Below, piece by piece: positions 8,699 through 17,965 of a stretch of DNA of 64,000 nt. The stretch lies in IMG/VR virus record IMGVR_UViG_3300027801_002517, positions 62,001 through 126,000 of that record, one strand, 5' to 3'. This stretch comes from a virus. The notes beneath the pieces were generated by a model. That model was not told the DNA's origin and made no database searches. It saw only the letters and a program-made list of their open reading frames with translations. Made by a program: the position numbers and the translations under genes. Within the stretch, counting starts at the first letter, position 1. Every line of letters begins with the position of its first letter.

Positions 8699-10328
8699 TA
8701 ATTAATTCCTTAATTTTCATAAGTTTGTCTAGTAGGTTAATACCAAGAACATCAAATTTAACATGTCCCAATGCTTCAAGATCAGCCATTTCAAGACCAG
8801 CAATCTTTTCATCGCTACTCTTTTGATTCACCATCGGACATACACGGTTTAACTCTTCTTTAGATATTACAACGCCTGCTGCATGTTTACCTTGAGTTTT
8901 AAACGTACCTTCCATATCGATAGCTTGCTTAAAGTACTCAGCATAATCACCTTGTAATTCTCCAACATCATTAATAAAACAATAATCTCTTAATTCATTA
9001 GAGTTATTAATCAGTGCCCATTTAATAATAGATCTATCCTCATCATTCATCGCTGCTAATTGATCTGAAATATCTGCTTCATTTGGAATACTTTTAGTCA
9101 TTTCATTCATTAAACCAAAACCACAAACACCACTAACCCTCAAAACTTCTTTTAGTGCAGATCGACCTTGTAATCTACCAAATGTTAACATTTGACTAAC
9201 ATTACCATGACCGTAAGTGTCTTTTAGATAATTAATAATGTCATCCCTTTTATTTCCGGGAACATCCATATCAATATCTGGTAAAGAAATGTGATCACCA
9301 GTATTTCTACCGCTATTGTAGAATCTTTCGAACAGCAAATCAAACTCAATTGGGTCAATTTTTGTGATACCAATCATATATGATATTAAGCATCCAGCCG
9401 CAGAGCCTCGACCCGGACCTGAGATCCAACCATTACTCTCTACAAAATGTACAATATCTCTAACGATTAAAAAATAACCAAATAATTTTGCTTCTTCAAT
9501 AACACCAAATTCATGTAGGAACCTATGATAATACTTGTCCTTATCTTGCTGATCACTAACTTTACCTTCTTTTGCAAGAATGTTTCTCCAGCCATCGCGA
9601 CATAGTTCTTTCAGATATTCTTCCTCAGACTCACCACCTGGAGTTGGGAATATAGGCAGCATTGGTTTATTAAGTATATCGTATTCTTCACACTGATCAG
9701 AAATTTTATGCAGTACATTCGCATTTTCAATATCGTTTATAAGAATTTCAGAAAGTTCTTTACTGTTACGTAGATAAAAATCATCACATTCAAAAAACTC
9801 TTGATCATCGAATAATTTATCAGACCTTAACATCTCCCTAATTTTAGGCATAGTAGTTTTCATACCTGAACACAAAATAATTCTATGTAATGCAGCATGT
9901 TGTTTATCGGTGTAATATGTTGATCGCAAACATTCTGACACCATATAAAAATCATCACCCTTAATAGGTGAATTTGCTAAATTATTCGAAGTACAAATAA
10001 GGTTACCGGCTCGACATGCATCTTGAAGAATTCTTCCATCTGGATTACCATCCTCATTGATCGAAGAAACAATCTTAATAAGATCAAACCAACCATCTTT
10101 GTTTTTAGCAAATAATTCATAATTATCAAACGCACATCCAATTATAGGTTTTACATCATACTTGTGACAAGCCTGAAAGAAGGTGACTGCACCAGATATA
10201 GATTTGTAATCACAAATACCACAGGCTTTGTAGCCATTTTCGGAACATTTTTTAACTAACTCATCTGGTTTAGAAAATCCTTTTAGTAGTGAGTAATGAG
10301 TAAAATTTCTAAGCGGGAACCAATTCAT
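8691..10328 (-). CDS. dnaE: DNA polymerase III alpha subunit, N-terminal part (split)
   Basis: A 545-residue protein with an N-terminal PHP domain (NFTHYSLLKG, then YKACGICDYKSISGA) whose metal-binding residues look reduced. It continues through the palm, with GPGRGSAAGCLISY and the catalytic pair in SLPDIDMDVP. It ends just after ALGHVKFDVLGIN, which carries the third catalytic Asp. The protein then terminates at KIKELING where ordinary DnaE continues into the fingers. The remaining fingers are encoded by the separate gene downstream. The break is therefore between palm and fingers, unlike the intein-mediated cyanobacterial split, which lies further downstream. Confidence 0.88.
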   Translation of the reverse strand: MNWFPLRNFTHYSLLKGFSKPDELVKKCSENGYKACGICDYKSISGAVTFFQACHKYDVKPIIGCAFDNYELFAKNKDGWFDLIKIVSSINEDGNPDGRILQDACRAGNLICTSNNLANSPIKGDDFYMVSECLRSTYYTDKQHAALHRIILCSGMKTTMPKIREMLRSDKLFDDQEFFECDDFYLRNSKELSEILINDIENANVLHKISDQCEEYDILNKPMLPIFPTPGGESEEEYLKELCRDGWRNILAKEGKVSDQQDKDKYYHRFLHEFGVIEEAKLFGYFLIVRDIVHFVESNGWISGPGRGSAAGCLISYMIGITKIDPIEFDLLFERFYNSGRNTGDHISLPDIDMDVPGNKRDDIINYLKDTYGHGNVSQMLTFGRLQGRSALKEVLRVSGVCGFGLMNEMTKSIPNEADISDQLAAMNDEDRSIIKWALINNSNELRDYCFINDVGELQGDYAEYFKQAIDMEGTFKTQGKHAAGVVISKEELNRVCPMVNQKSSDEKIAGLEMADLEALGHVKFDVLGINLLDKLMKIKELING

Positions 10329-10339
10329 TTCCTATTTCC

Positions 10340-11380
10340 TTAACCGGGAGCTTCGTAATAGCCAATTGAAAAACCTTTTCGAGTACAATCCTTAACAGTC
10401 TTATCCATTCCATGTGTTTTTAGATTATCATGCACATATTCACACATACTCTTGTCTGAGCCTTCCCATTTATTTTTACAGAAATGGCATAGGCTTTTAC
10501 ACTTGAAACTTTTTCTATTTACATCTAATAACTTGGGATTTTGATTATTCTTAATCTCTTCAAATCTGTCTTTCAGCATACCCAAAAATCTTGTTTCATC
10601 TGATTTATCAAATGCTAAACTAAATGGATATGGATCAATCTTACCGTCTTTATCCTTACAGAAAAAGATACTCATAATTCTATTTGGAAACTCTGGATAT
10701 AATTTAGAGATAGCATAGAAGTATAAAAGCAACTGAGGATCATTTTGCATCTTCTTATAGTCTTTGACTTCCATAGTAGCCCAGTCAAGCCTGCGACCAG
10801 TCTTCCAGTCAATCACTTCTATTGTATCATCATTAACTTTAGTTACAAGGTCAATGGTGCCTTTAATTGCCAATTGCCCCTCAACTATTGTGCCATCTGC
10901 TGCTTTGAATGAAGTTTTCGCCCAGTCTTCTTCAATTGGAATGTCGAAGTGGGGTTCTGGATGGTGAATGTTTCTATTCCTTGGATCAAACTGACCATTA
11001 TTATGATTCAGCATAAGCCATGCTATTTTAGATATTTCTTTTCTATCGGCAGGTCGCCAAGGATGAACTGAATCTTTTTTGTATGCTTCAAGACTAAGAT
11101 CACAAAGTTCTTCTATCGTTTCATCTAAATAGAGTTTATCTTCATGAACCTTGATTTTGCCTGCGGCATCATCATCAACTAATAGATATTTCTTTTTTGG
11201 ATTATCTTGCTGAAACTTTTTTAGTCCAGCGAGAATCTCCATGACTTTATGTACCATAGTACCAAGTTCCGCCTTCTTACCAGAAGTTGACTGATGACCA
11301 AGCACGTATGTCATAAAATACTGCATCTCACAGTAACGCCAGTTATTATAGCTGGAACTTCTGAAATAACTTATTAACAT
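10340..11380 (-). CDS. Cas4/RecB-type PD-(D/E)XK exonuclease
   Basis: A 346-residue nuclease. N-terminal SYNNWRYCEMQYFM gives the first Cys of a likely iron-sulfur cluster and ELGTMVHKVME is the RecB motif I histidine region. IEVIDWKTGRR is the D-...-D/E-x-K core and PQLLLYFYA is the QxxxY motif. Three further cysteines follow near the C-terminus (CHFC and SMCEY), completing a Cas4/AddB-like 4Cys arrangement. Many phages use such enzymes for end resection in recombination, which fits the nearby RecA. It starts two genes upstream of the polymerase with a 6-bp overlap to the dNMP kinase. Confidence 0.8.
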   Translation of the reverse strand: MLISYFRSSSYNNWRYCEMQYFMTYVLGHQSTSGKKAELGTMVHKVMEILAGLKKFQQDNPKKKYLLVDDDAAGKIKVHEDKLYLDETIEELCDLSLEAYKKDSVHPWRPADRKEISKIAWLMLNHNNGQFDPRNRNIHHPEPHFDIPIEEDWAKTSFKAADGTIVEGQLAIKGTIDLVTKVNDDTIEVIDWKTGRRLDWATMEVKDYKKMQNDPQLLLYFYAISKLYPEFPNRIMSIFFCKDKDGKIDPYPFSLAFDKSDETRFLGMLKDRFEEIKNNQNPKLLDVNRKSFKCKSLCHFCKNKWEGSDKSMCEYVHDNLKTHGMDKTVKDCTRKGFSIGYYEAPG

Positions 11381-12120
11381 AGATTATCCTTATATAGGTC
11401 TTCGATAACGCTCTGTAATCTTTCAATTGTTCTGCCTTCACCCTGATTGTCTACAACATAGCTAAAATTCTTTTGATTATAATTTTTTGCATCTAACTGA
11501 GTTTCACTAGCATGTTCATCTTCAAACAAATCTCTATTTAACTTTATAACAATTCCACCAGCATCTTTAATAATATCAACCTCATTTGGAAATCTAACGT
11601 CAGCAACAATTGCTAATTGAGATTGTTCTGCAGCAATTCTATTAACTGTATTCTGACACCAAATTGGCTCCCACATTTTCCTCATAATGTCAGTACCAAA
11701 ATACTGCATAAATTCACGAGCTGTCATACTATCAACAAGTTTACTACTCCTCCATGTAGGCATATTGCACCATTTTAAATGGTCAATCTTTTCATTCTTT
11801 TGTTCATTTGTTCCGTATACATTTTCAAATGGAATATTAAACAAATCAATACATATCGTTTTCAAAGCGTCGGCAAAACTATACAGCTTAACGTATGGAT
11901 ACATAGCTCTTTCTGCGTAACTAATAAACTCATTGTCTTTTCTAGTGATATCAAACTCAGACCATTCTACAATTTCATCTGTTTTAATCAACAATTTACC
12001 ATCTGAAGAAATAGTATACTCAGATATCATTCCTTGTTCTTTTAACACAATACCATGTAAAATATTGGCAACAGTATTTTTTCCTGACTGTTTTTTACCT
12101 GCTATTCCTACAATCTTCAT
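11374..12120 (-). CDS. deoxynucleoside monophosphate kinase
   Basis: The 248-residue protein resembles T4 gp1-type dNMP kinases. MKIVGIAGKKQSGKNT is the P-loop, FMQYFGTDIMRKM the substrate region, LAIVADVRFPNEVDII the conserved 'DVRfpnE' motif, and NRDLFEDEHASETQ the LID region. The enzyme phosphorylates dNMPs to dNDPs, so it joins the NrdAB, ThyX, dUTPase and dCMP deaminase encoded elsewhere in the window. I use the ATG that overlaps the primase stop as ATGA; one codon upstream a TTG is also in frame. Confidence 0.82.
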   Translation of the reverse strand: MKIVGIAGKKQSGKNTVANILHGIVLKEQGMISEYTISSDGKLLIKTDEIVEWSEFDITRKDNEFISYAERAMYPYVKLYSFADALKTICIDLFNIPFENVYGTNEQKNEKIDHLKWCNMPTWRSSKLVDSMTAREFMQYFGTDIMRKMWEPIWCQNTVNRIAAEQSQLAIVADVRFPNEVDIIKDAGGIVIKLNRDLFEDEHASETQLDAKNYNQKNFSYVVDNQGEGRTIERLQSVIEDLYKDNLC

Positions 12121-13160
12121 CAATATAACCCTTTTAATTTAGAGGTGATTTCTTCTCGAATTGATTCAATAGACATATCTCCAATATCCTTCTTAGACAT
12201 TTTGGGAAACTTCAAAGTAAACAACCTGCTTAATTCTCTTTTAATTTTAATCTTAGCCTCCCTACCAGCTTGATCATTATCTGTCAACACAATTAATGTA
12301 GTCACTCCAGATTTTAATAGTTTATCTTTCTGATAATGTGATATATCTTTACCAAAAAGACCAACGCAATTTTCGACTCCAGTTTCATACATTTTCCATA
12401 CATCACCTTGACCTTCCGTTAAAAACAAACAGGATGTTTCTGTTGCTTTATCCATAGCTCGATGTTGATTATACAGATATTGTGATTTTTTAAATCCATC
12501 TGAGTATAAATATTTTGGTTTTACATAATCTTTATTTGACCGTGCTATAAATCCAATTTGTTTTCCGTATCGATTATGTGCTGGAATTATTGATCTTCCA
12601 TACATGTGAGATTTTTTATCTAAGCAATCGGTTATATTAAAATGTTTTAGTGTTGATGAAGAAAATCCTCTTTGCTTAAAATACTCTGACCCATTACTCG
12701 TTACAATGCTTGGAAAGGAAAGGTTAGTATATGTTTCTTGTTTTTTCTTATTGAAAATCTTTACCATTGTAGAAAATTCAGATTCTACTTTTTCTTCTGA
12801 TTCATCTGAGAATTCTTGATGTGAAATATTATATATCTTACATACAAACCTTAAAACATCACTGAATGATGCTTCATTTTCTTTCGATAGAACCCCGTTA
12901 ATAAATCCAAGTATGTCTGTATTATATTGTTCGTGACAACCTCTCGTCCAGCAACGCCAAGACATCTTGCTTTTTGATATTGATAGACCATGAGGATTAT
13001 CACTCGCCTCATGTATTGGACAACACATGAAGTAATTATCATCTTTCTTTTGGAAAGTTAATTCCAAATTTTGTAGTAACAATTCTATATCACGAAAAAT
13101 AATTTGTTTGACTTTATTTAAGTCTAATTTTTTATTTGCCGGTAGCTTTGTTGTATTCAT
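12120..13160 (-). CDS. DnaG-type primase
   Basis: A 346-residue primase. The N-terminal zinc-binding domain shows FMCCPIHE followed by WRCWTRGCHEQ at about residues 44-77. A TOPRIM-type core follows with CLFLTEGQGDVWKMYETG (the catalytic Glu of TOPRIM), VGLFGKD, and LIVLTDNDQAGREA (the D-x-D metal site). It is shorter than bacterial DnaG (about 580 residues) and lacks the C-terminal helicase-interaction domain, as is common in phages. The helicase gene lies immediately upstream in the same operon, separated only by a 53-codon membrane protein gene. Confidence 0.87.
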   Translation of the reverse strand: MNTTKLPANKKLDLNKVKQIIFRDIELLLQNLELTFQKKDDNYFMCCPIHEASDNPHGLSISKSKMSWRCWTRGCHEQYNTDILGFINGVLSKENEASFSDVLRFVCKIYNISHQEFSDESEEKVESEFSTMVKIFNKKKQETYTNLSFPSIVTSNGSEYFKQRGFSSSTLKHFNITDCLDKKSHMYGRSIIPAHNRYGKQIGFIARSNKDYVKPKYLYSDGFKKSQYLYNQHRAMDKATETSCLFLTEGQGDVWKMYETGVENCVGLFGKDISHYQKDKLLKSGVTTLIVLTDNDQAGREAKIKIKRELSRLFTLKFPKMSKKDIGDMSIESIREEITSKLKGLY

Positions 13161-13293
13161 ACCACAATAATCCTAAATTAGCTGTTGCATATGAAAACCA
13201 CATCAAACTGTGAGGATAATCTTTTTCTATGAGATTTCCTATACATACTATTACATAACAACATGTAGCTATAGCTATAGCAAAGATTGTCAT
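13132..13293 (-). CDS. small membrane protein (53 aa)
   Basis: A 53-residue ORF wedged between helicase and primase genes. It starts MTIFAIAIATCCYVIV, giving one clear hydrophobic segment, followed by a charged loop (EKDYPH) and a second, weaker hydrophobic stretch (WFSYATANLGLLW). It begins 2 bp after the helicase stop and runs 29 bp into the primase reading frame, so it sits in the operon without room for a separate promoter. No family recognised. The conserved packing supports it being real. Confidence 0.5.
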   Translation of the reverse strand: MTIFAIAIATCCYVIVCIGNLIEKDYPHSLMWFSYATANLGLLWYEYNKATGK

Positions 13294-13295
13294 AA

Positions 13296-14738
13296 TTACT
13301 CATCTTCCTCTATTGGAATTTCAGCACCTTCGATAGCACCTTCAGCACCTCCACCTGCTCTGAGTTCATCTCTGGTACGCAATTCTAATAGTTGAGCATG
13401 ATCTCCAATCATACGCATATTAATATAATTACCATCTAACAAACCAGAACCATGCCTAGTCTTTAGGGTGACTAGTTTTCTATTACCTGAGTTTGGACCA
13501 TCTTCAGCTAATTCTTCTGCTGACTTTGCTTTAAAAATAGAAAAAGATGTACATAACCAAATCAATCTATCAGACCCACTAACAGCATCTGTAGACTCTT
13601 TAGTTATACCATCTCTATTCAATTGTACAAACGATAAACATGGAAATTCATACTTAACAGCTAAATTATGTAACGATGTAATTTGAAATCCCAATGCTTG
13701 ATATTCTTGTATGTTATTACTGATAGATCCAGAACTCATCAATTTCAAATAGTCATAAACAACAAGGCATTTATTGGTTTTACCATTTTCATCTTGACCA
13801 ACCTCCTGCATAATCCATCGCTTAATTGTATTCATAATTTGCTCAAATGGAGCACCAGCGATTGTGACGTAGGTATAGGGAATATCTTTAATACGATCAA
13901 TCGCTTGCTTTACTTTGATGGTTTTGTCATCATCATCAGTAAATCGTCCAGTAGCTACCTCATTAATCGGAACACCACTAAGATTAGAAATAATACGATT
14001 AAGGTGGTCTTCTTTTGACATTTCAGTATCCAGCATTAACACTGGAATACCTTTAGTAGCTACGTTAATAGCGACATTATCGCCAAACACACTTTTACCA
14101 ACACCCGGACGAGCAGATACCAAATCGACACAACCCGGCCTTAGACCGCCTCCAATGGCTGCATCATATCTCGCAAATCCTGTTGGAATCCCAATTTGAT
14201 CACATTTATTCTCAACGAGAAACTCAAGATATTCCTCTATACCATCGCCAATCCTTTCCGGCTTGTTCCCAGTATCATCCTCTCTTAAAAAATCTGTAAT
14301 TGGATTTTCCAAGATACTGATAATTTCATCGATAGATTCATCACCATTTATATCATCAATATTCCTACCAATTTTATTGGTAAGTTTTTTGATCTTCCTT
14401 GCAAACTCAAATTTCTTTATTTGTGCTGCAAAGTAAAGTACATTATCCTGTTTAACCGGATATTCCATCAAAGAATTTATGTACTCTAATTCTTGATTGG
14501 AATTAATTATATCTTGTAAATCTAATTTCTTAGCTGCTGATAGCAAAGATGGCAAATCTATTTCTGCCCCATCCTTGATAATCTTTTCTATACATTTAAA
14601 AATAACCTGATTATTTTTATGAGAGAAGCTATCACTATCAATGACATCGCATACCTCAACATATGATTCTAAACCATATGACAAAATACCTGCTAGGACT
14701 GCTCTCTCAGCACCTAGATCCATCAGATTGTTAGACAT
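13296..14738 (-). CDS. replicative DNA helicase, DnaB family
   Basis: A 480-residue hexameric helicase. N-terminal DnaB-N-like helical domain (LGAERAVLAGIL at about residue 8). The RecA-like motor has GLRPGCVDLVSARPGVGKS as Walker A, then VLMLDTEMS with Walker-B-proximal Glu, CLVVYDYLKLM as Walker B, and LSFVQLNRDG as the H3-type motif. A Gly/Glu-rich tail (AGGGAEGAIEGAEIP) follows. It unwinds DNA ahead of the split polymerase and is made in one operon with the primase. Confidence 0.9.
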   Translation of the reverse strand: MSNNLMDLGAERAVLAGILSYGLESYVEVCDVIDSDSFSHKNNQVIFKCIEKIIKDGAEIDLPSLLSAAKKLDLQDIINSNQELEYINSLMEYPVKQDNVLYFAAQIKKFEFARKIKKLTNKIGRNIDDINGDESIDEIISILENPITDFLREDDTGNKPERIGDGIEEYLEFLVENKCDQIGIPTGFARYDAAIGGGLRPGCVDLVSARPGVGKSVFGDNVAINVATKGIPVLMLDTEMSKEDHLNRIISNLSGVPINEVATGRFTDDDDKTIKVKQAIDRIKDIPYTYVTIAGAPFEQIMNTIKRWIMQEVGQDENGKTNKCLVVYDYLKLMSSGSISNNIQEYQALGFQITSLHNLAVKYEFPCLSFVQLNRDGITKESTDAVSGSDRLIWLCTSFSIFKAKSAEELAEDGPNSGNRKLVTLKTRHGSGLLDGNYINMRMIGDHAQLLELRTRDELRAGGGAEGAIEGAEIPIEEDE

Positions 14739-14742
14739 TTAT

Positions 14743-15162
14743 TTATCCGGTACATTTGTTGCAGCGATGGTATTCACCAAATGCAAGCGTGGGGTTAACA
14801 GAAAAAGTTTTACCACAAACGTGACATTCTACTCTTTTCTTCCCTGGCTTAGAACGGTTTCTTGCAGTCCTTTTAACATCTGGAGTTTCAATATCCATAT
14901 GTTCAATACCATCATCTTCCCATCGGTTTTTTCTTGCTCTCACGGCTTGTCTCCCATTTTGTTGTTCCCCTCTAAAAACGGTAAAATCGTCGTTGACCCT
15001 TGTAGCGACTTTATTTTCTGGAGAATCAGAATAATCTACTAAACTATCATCTGGTGACGATGGAGCAATGAATTCTGATTCTTCCGTTGTATCTTCCATC
15101 AACATCTGCATCATTTTTTGTTTTTGTTCTGGACTCAATGATTTCAAGAAGTCTTCTATCAT
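14743..15162 (-). CDS. C-terminal zinc-ribbon protein
   Basis: A 139-residue protein with an acidic N-terminal half (LMEDTTEESEF), a basic middle (RKNRWEDD, KRTARNRSKPGKKR) and a C-terminal zinc ribbon formed by ECHVCGKTF and RCNKCTG. This layout suggests a nucleic-acid-binding accessory factor, possibly a helicase loader or transcription factor. Neither can be shown from sequence. It ends 5 bp before the helicase gene and overlaps the upstream ORF by 4 bp, so it is coexpressed with the replication genes. Confidence 0.6.
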   Translation of the reverse strand: MIEDFLKSLSPEQKQKMMQMLMEDTTEESEFIAPSSPDDSLVDYSDSPENKVATRVNDDFTVFRGEQQNGRQAVRARKNRWEDDGIEHMDIETPDVKRTARNRSKPGKKRVECHVCGKTFSVNPTLAFGEYHRCNKCTG

Positions 15163-15623
15163 AGCTTTCTTCCCTTTTCAAGTAAGCAATCTGCCTTTTT
15201 TCTAACATTAAATTCTTTGTTTTTCAAGGATAGAATCCTAGTTGCTGCTACAGACTTAAAGTCAACTAATTTTTGTGCCACACTATTTTCTTTAATAATC
15301 ATCTGAGTCTTTAAATCATTGTTAGCATAAACATTTTGAAAGTCCATAAAGTCTCTGGCTACTATCTGATTGATCCATTTGTCACAAAAATGTATTACGG
15401 ACTCCTGCCGTGATCTTTCACTGTTAATATGATCAGAGTAATGATATAGCATTAATGCATAGTTGAAACAATCATCTTGATTTAATTGCCTGATATTGTC
15501 AAGAGATAATCTTTCGGCTTCTCTAAAATCATCAGAATAGTTTAGGGGAGACAGATTTTTATTTTCAATGTATTCATCTATTCTGTCTAGGAATGTTTTG
15601 AGCTGTTCCTCACAATGACTCAA
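15159..15623 (-). CDS. hypothetical helical protein
   Basis: A predominantly helical protein of about 154 residues without a recognisable motif. It is rich in charged and Asn/Asp residues, including YALMLYHYSDHINSERSR. I place the start at a TTG (LSHCEEQ) because GGAGACAGCAAC provides a good ribosome site. An upstream in-frame TTG would lengthen it by seven residues. It overlaps the nuclease gene upstream by about 14 bp. Position between RecA and helicase genes suggests a recombination or loader accessory role; this is context only. Confidence 0.55.
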   Translation of the reverse strand: MSHCEEQLKTFLDRIDEYIENKNLSPLNYSDDFREAERLSLDNIRQLNQDDCFNYALMLYHYSDHINSERSRQESVIHFCDKWINQIVARDFMDFQNVYANNDLKTQMIIKENSVAQKLVDFKSVAATRILSLKNKEFNVRKKADCLLEKGRKL

Positions 15624-16032
15624 GTTGCTGTCTCCAATTTTCAATATCGTCAGAATATTTCAAAACGATTAAGTTAATATTGTTTAATTCACACCATTCC
15701 TCTTTTAAGGAATCTCTTTTTATCGCTTGTATATATTTAGCTTTAGTCTTATGGAAATATGGTACATACTCATAATGCTGTTTACCATGAACTTCTACGC
15801 CAATCATAAGGTTTGGTATGAAAAAGTCAAGGAATAATACAGATTTTAAATGAGGTTTTCTAGATCCGGGTAATTTTACTTCTTCTAAAATAGAATAACC
15901 AGCAAACATCTGGTGTAATAATTCTCTAGTCTTTAAATGGTACTGAGACTTCTTAGTAGAGTCATCCGCTCTAATGATATAATTATCAAGTTTTACATTG
16001 TATTGTCTACCATTGAACCCAACAAATTTCAT
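15610..16032 (-). CDS. Vsr/DUF559-like PD-(D/E)XK endonuclease
   Basis: A 140-residue protein with the compact nuclease core of very-short-patch-repair-like or phage homing-type endonucleases. KSVLFLDFFIPNLMIGVEVHGK contains the D and E-x-x-x-K-type residues (D at about 91, E at about 101), and IKRDSLKEEWCELNNINLIVLKY is the typical C-terminal 'R-D-x-x-K...' helix and strand. It is coupled by ATGA to the RecA gene, which suggests a role in DNA repair or recombination. Free-standing homing activity cannot be excluded. Confidence 0.6.
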   Translation of the reverse strand: MKFVGFNGRQYNVKLDNYIIRADDSTKKSQYHLKTRELLHQMFAGYSILEEVKLPGSRKPHLKSVLFLDFFIPNLMIGVEVHGKQHYEYVPYFHKTKAKYIQAIKRDSLKEEWCELNNINLIVLKYSDDIENWRQQLESL

Positions 16033-17132
16033 CCCAACATCATATCCTTAACTTCTTCGTATATAAAATCACAAACCTCGTGATTGCTTTCTAAAAATTC
16101 GCTTAAGTTTTGCATACCCTGAAATTTGAAAAACTTTTCTATACTTTCTACATCATCTTTTACATCGTTCTTAGTTAGAATATTTTTAATAATTGGATTA
16201 TCAACATTGTTAACACCAGTAGTTACTGTATACCACGCACCAGCCTTTTTAATCAAGCTTAGTTCGGAAGCAATTTGTGCAATTTCCTGAACATGATCAA
16301 TACCAACTCCGTATTTAATCCAACTGTCTGCCAATGAATTAGGAATTCCACCAGCGGCAGATGTCTTAATCTTCCAGTGTGCCACTTGTCCAATGTCATT
16401 GCCAGAAGATGACTCCCACTTACCACGGTGAGTAATTACCATATTGGTTCCTGCCTGATACTGGAGCATATTTCCTCCGTCAGACATCTTGTTAGGTGAA
16501 AATCTACTACCACCAGTATTAGCAATATTATGTGTAATGAAAATACAAATGGCACCTCTGCGAGCTACATCACCACTGATTCTTTTAAAGAACTGTGCTA
16601 ACAGTCTTGGTAATGCATTTCTAATTCCAGTTCTAATGTCACCGTCGAGTTCCTCTTGTGGCAACATGTTAGATGTGGAATCTACAATGGTTACAAGGTC
16701 ATCCTGCTGTTTGATTAGAGTTTCAAGAGTATTTAAATATTCTTCCGCAGAAATCACAGGTTTTGCTTCTGACGTACCAATAATCTTCACATTATCCGGA
16801 TTTAAACCTTTAATTGCGTCCAGATGATGCTTACTCAGTCTACCTTCAACATCAAAATAGAAAATCTTCTTTCCATGTTTTTGTGCCTGAGCAGCAAATG
16901 ACAATGCTGTAACTGTTTTGCCAGTCTTAGGATCGCCAGTCATAACAACAACATTACCTTCTCGTATGCCACCCCCAAGTGCAATATCTAAAGATGGTGA
17001 CATTGGTATGACTTTGTGGTTGGATATATCTTCAAGAACCTTACTTCCTTCTTGAATCAAATCACCCCACTTGTTAACAATTTGACTACAAACTGGATCA
17101 TCTTTGAATTTATCATTCTTCTTTTTTGCCAT
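16029..17132 (-). CDS. recA: RecA/UvsX-type recombinase
   Basis: A 367-residue recombinase. Walker A is VVMTGDPKTGKT at about residue 61. The catalytic Glu lies in FYFDVEGR, Walker B in LVTIVDSTSN, and L1/L2-like segments follow, with CIFITHNIANTGG and SDGGNMLQYQAGTNMV. It lacks the long bacterial C-terminal domain. RecA-type strand exchange supports phage recombination and replication restart together with the nearby Cas4-like nuclease and SSBs. It overlaps a basic hypothetical gene at its 5' end by 20 bp and is coupled to a nuclease gene at its 3' end. Confidence 0.88.
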   Translation of the reverse strand: MAKKKNDKFKDDPVCSQIVNKWGDLIQEGSKVLEDISNHKVIPMSPSLDIALGGGIREGNVVVMTGDPKTGKTVTALSFAAQAQKHGKKIFYFDVEGRLSKHHLDAIKGLNPDNVKIIGTSEAKPVISAEEYLNTLETLIKQQDDLVTIVDSTSNMLPQEELDGDIRTGIRNALPRLLAQFFKRISGDVARRGAICIFITHNIANTGGSRFSPNKMSDGGNMLQYQAGTNMVITHRGKWESSSGNDIGQVAHWKIKTSAAGGIPNSLADSWIKYGVGIDHVQEIAQIASELSLIKKAGAWYTVTTGVNNVDNPIIKNILTKNDVKDDVESIEKFFKFQGMQNLSEFLESNHEVCDFIYEEVKDMMLG

Positions 17133-17571
17133 CGAACTTTAAGCCTCTCAATTTATTCAATTTAGATTTTTTACCAAAACTTTTCTTGCGGGTCTCAGCA
17201 TCTTCTGTAATATCAAGCTTTTGAGCTTCTTGTTCTTTCTCCTTCTTGACAATGTTACTATACTTTTTGATAATAGGAATTGCTCTTTTATTCTTTAATG
17301 AAAAGATTTTTCCCCATTCTTTAGAGTTAATAGCTCTAACTACGGCTTCTTCACTATATTCATCAATTATTTTATTAGCAGCGATCAATTGTTTTTTAAA
17401 TGTCCAATCCCAAGGCTTTACACTCCAAAACTTAAATGGTAATGAACCGACATTTTTATATTCAGCATATTTCATGCACATAATTTCAGCGACGTATGCC
17501 GCACATGTACAATGATCACCAGTAGATTGATGTTTATACTTACTTCTTTCGGTTCTTTTTCTTTTAGGCAT
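17113..17571 (-). CDS. basic hypothetical protein
   Basis: A roughly 152-residue, strongly basic protein starting MPKRKRTERSKYKH. It has a Cys pair (CTCAAY), a Trp-rich middle (FWSVKPWDWTFKKQL) and a lysine-rich tail (KKSFGKKSKLNKLRGLK). I start at the internal ATG that overlaps the upstream stop rather than 13 codons further out. The composition and the place next to RecA suggest a DNA-binding accessory such as a mediator or helicase loader. There is no diagnostic motif. Confidence 0.55.
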   Translation of the reverse strand: MPKRKRTERSKYKHQSTGDHCTCAAYVAEIMCMKYAEYKNVGSLPFKFWSVKPWDWTFKKQLIAANKIIDEYSEEAVVRAINSKEWGKIFSLKNKRAIPIIKKYSNIVKKEKEQEAQKLDITEDAETRKKSFGKKSKLNKLRGLKFDGKKEE

Positions 17572-17965
17572 TACGTATGAGTGCTTCTTCGAAACAGTCT
17601 TCAATATCATCTTCTAATTCTTTCTCAACAATTAACTCTGGAACTAACCACATCTGTTTATGAACAATGCCGTCTTTAAGAATACCAGTTGTATAAAACT
17701 GTTTATTCTCGGAACCCATCTGACCCATAATTGATCGGATTAAATAGACACCTTCAGCATCTTCTAAATCAATTTCAATCTTATGAGAACGGAATTGTAG
17801 TTGTAATTCTTGAATAAATAATCCTTCAGAATCACATTTCTCCTTTACAGATTGCCATCCTGCAAACTCATCATAATAAAATTCCTCACCATTTGTAAGT
17901 TGAATTTTTATCCAAACCGCTTGTTTATTTCCCCTATAAGATTTTAACCATTGCTCATCATTCAT
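17564..17965 (-). CDS. hypothetical acidic protein
   Basis: A 133-residue acidic protein with beta-rich segments (VWIKIQLTNGEEFYYDEF, QLQFRSHKIEIDLED) and a C-terminal acidic helix (EKELEDDIEDCFEEALI). AGGATAAAAGA precedes the start. It overlaps its downstream neighbour by 8 bp and its upstream neighbour by 4 bp. No family recognised. Confidence 0.55.
   Translation of the reverse strand: MNDEQWLKSYRGNKQAVWIKIQLTNGEEFYYDEFAGWQSVKEKCDSEGLFIQELQLQFRSHKIEIDLEDAEGVYLIRSIMGQMGSENKQFYTTGILKDGIVHKQMWLVPELIVEKELEDDIEDCFEEALIRNA

Noticed and set aside
6457-10328. Frameshift or intein explaining the split polymerase
   Set aside because: An independent exonuclease gene with its own motifs sits between the halves, and both halves begin and end cleanly. 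No intein block motifs are present.
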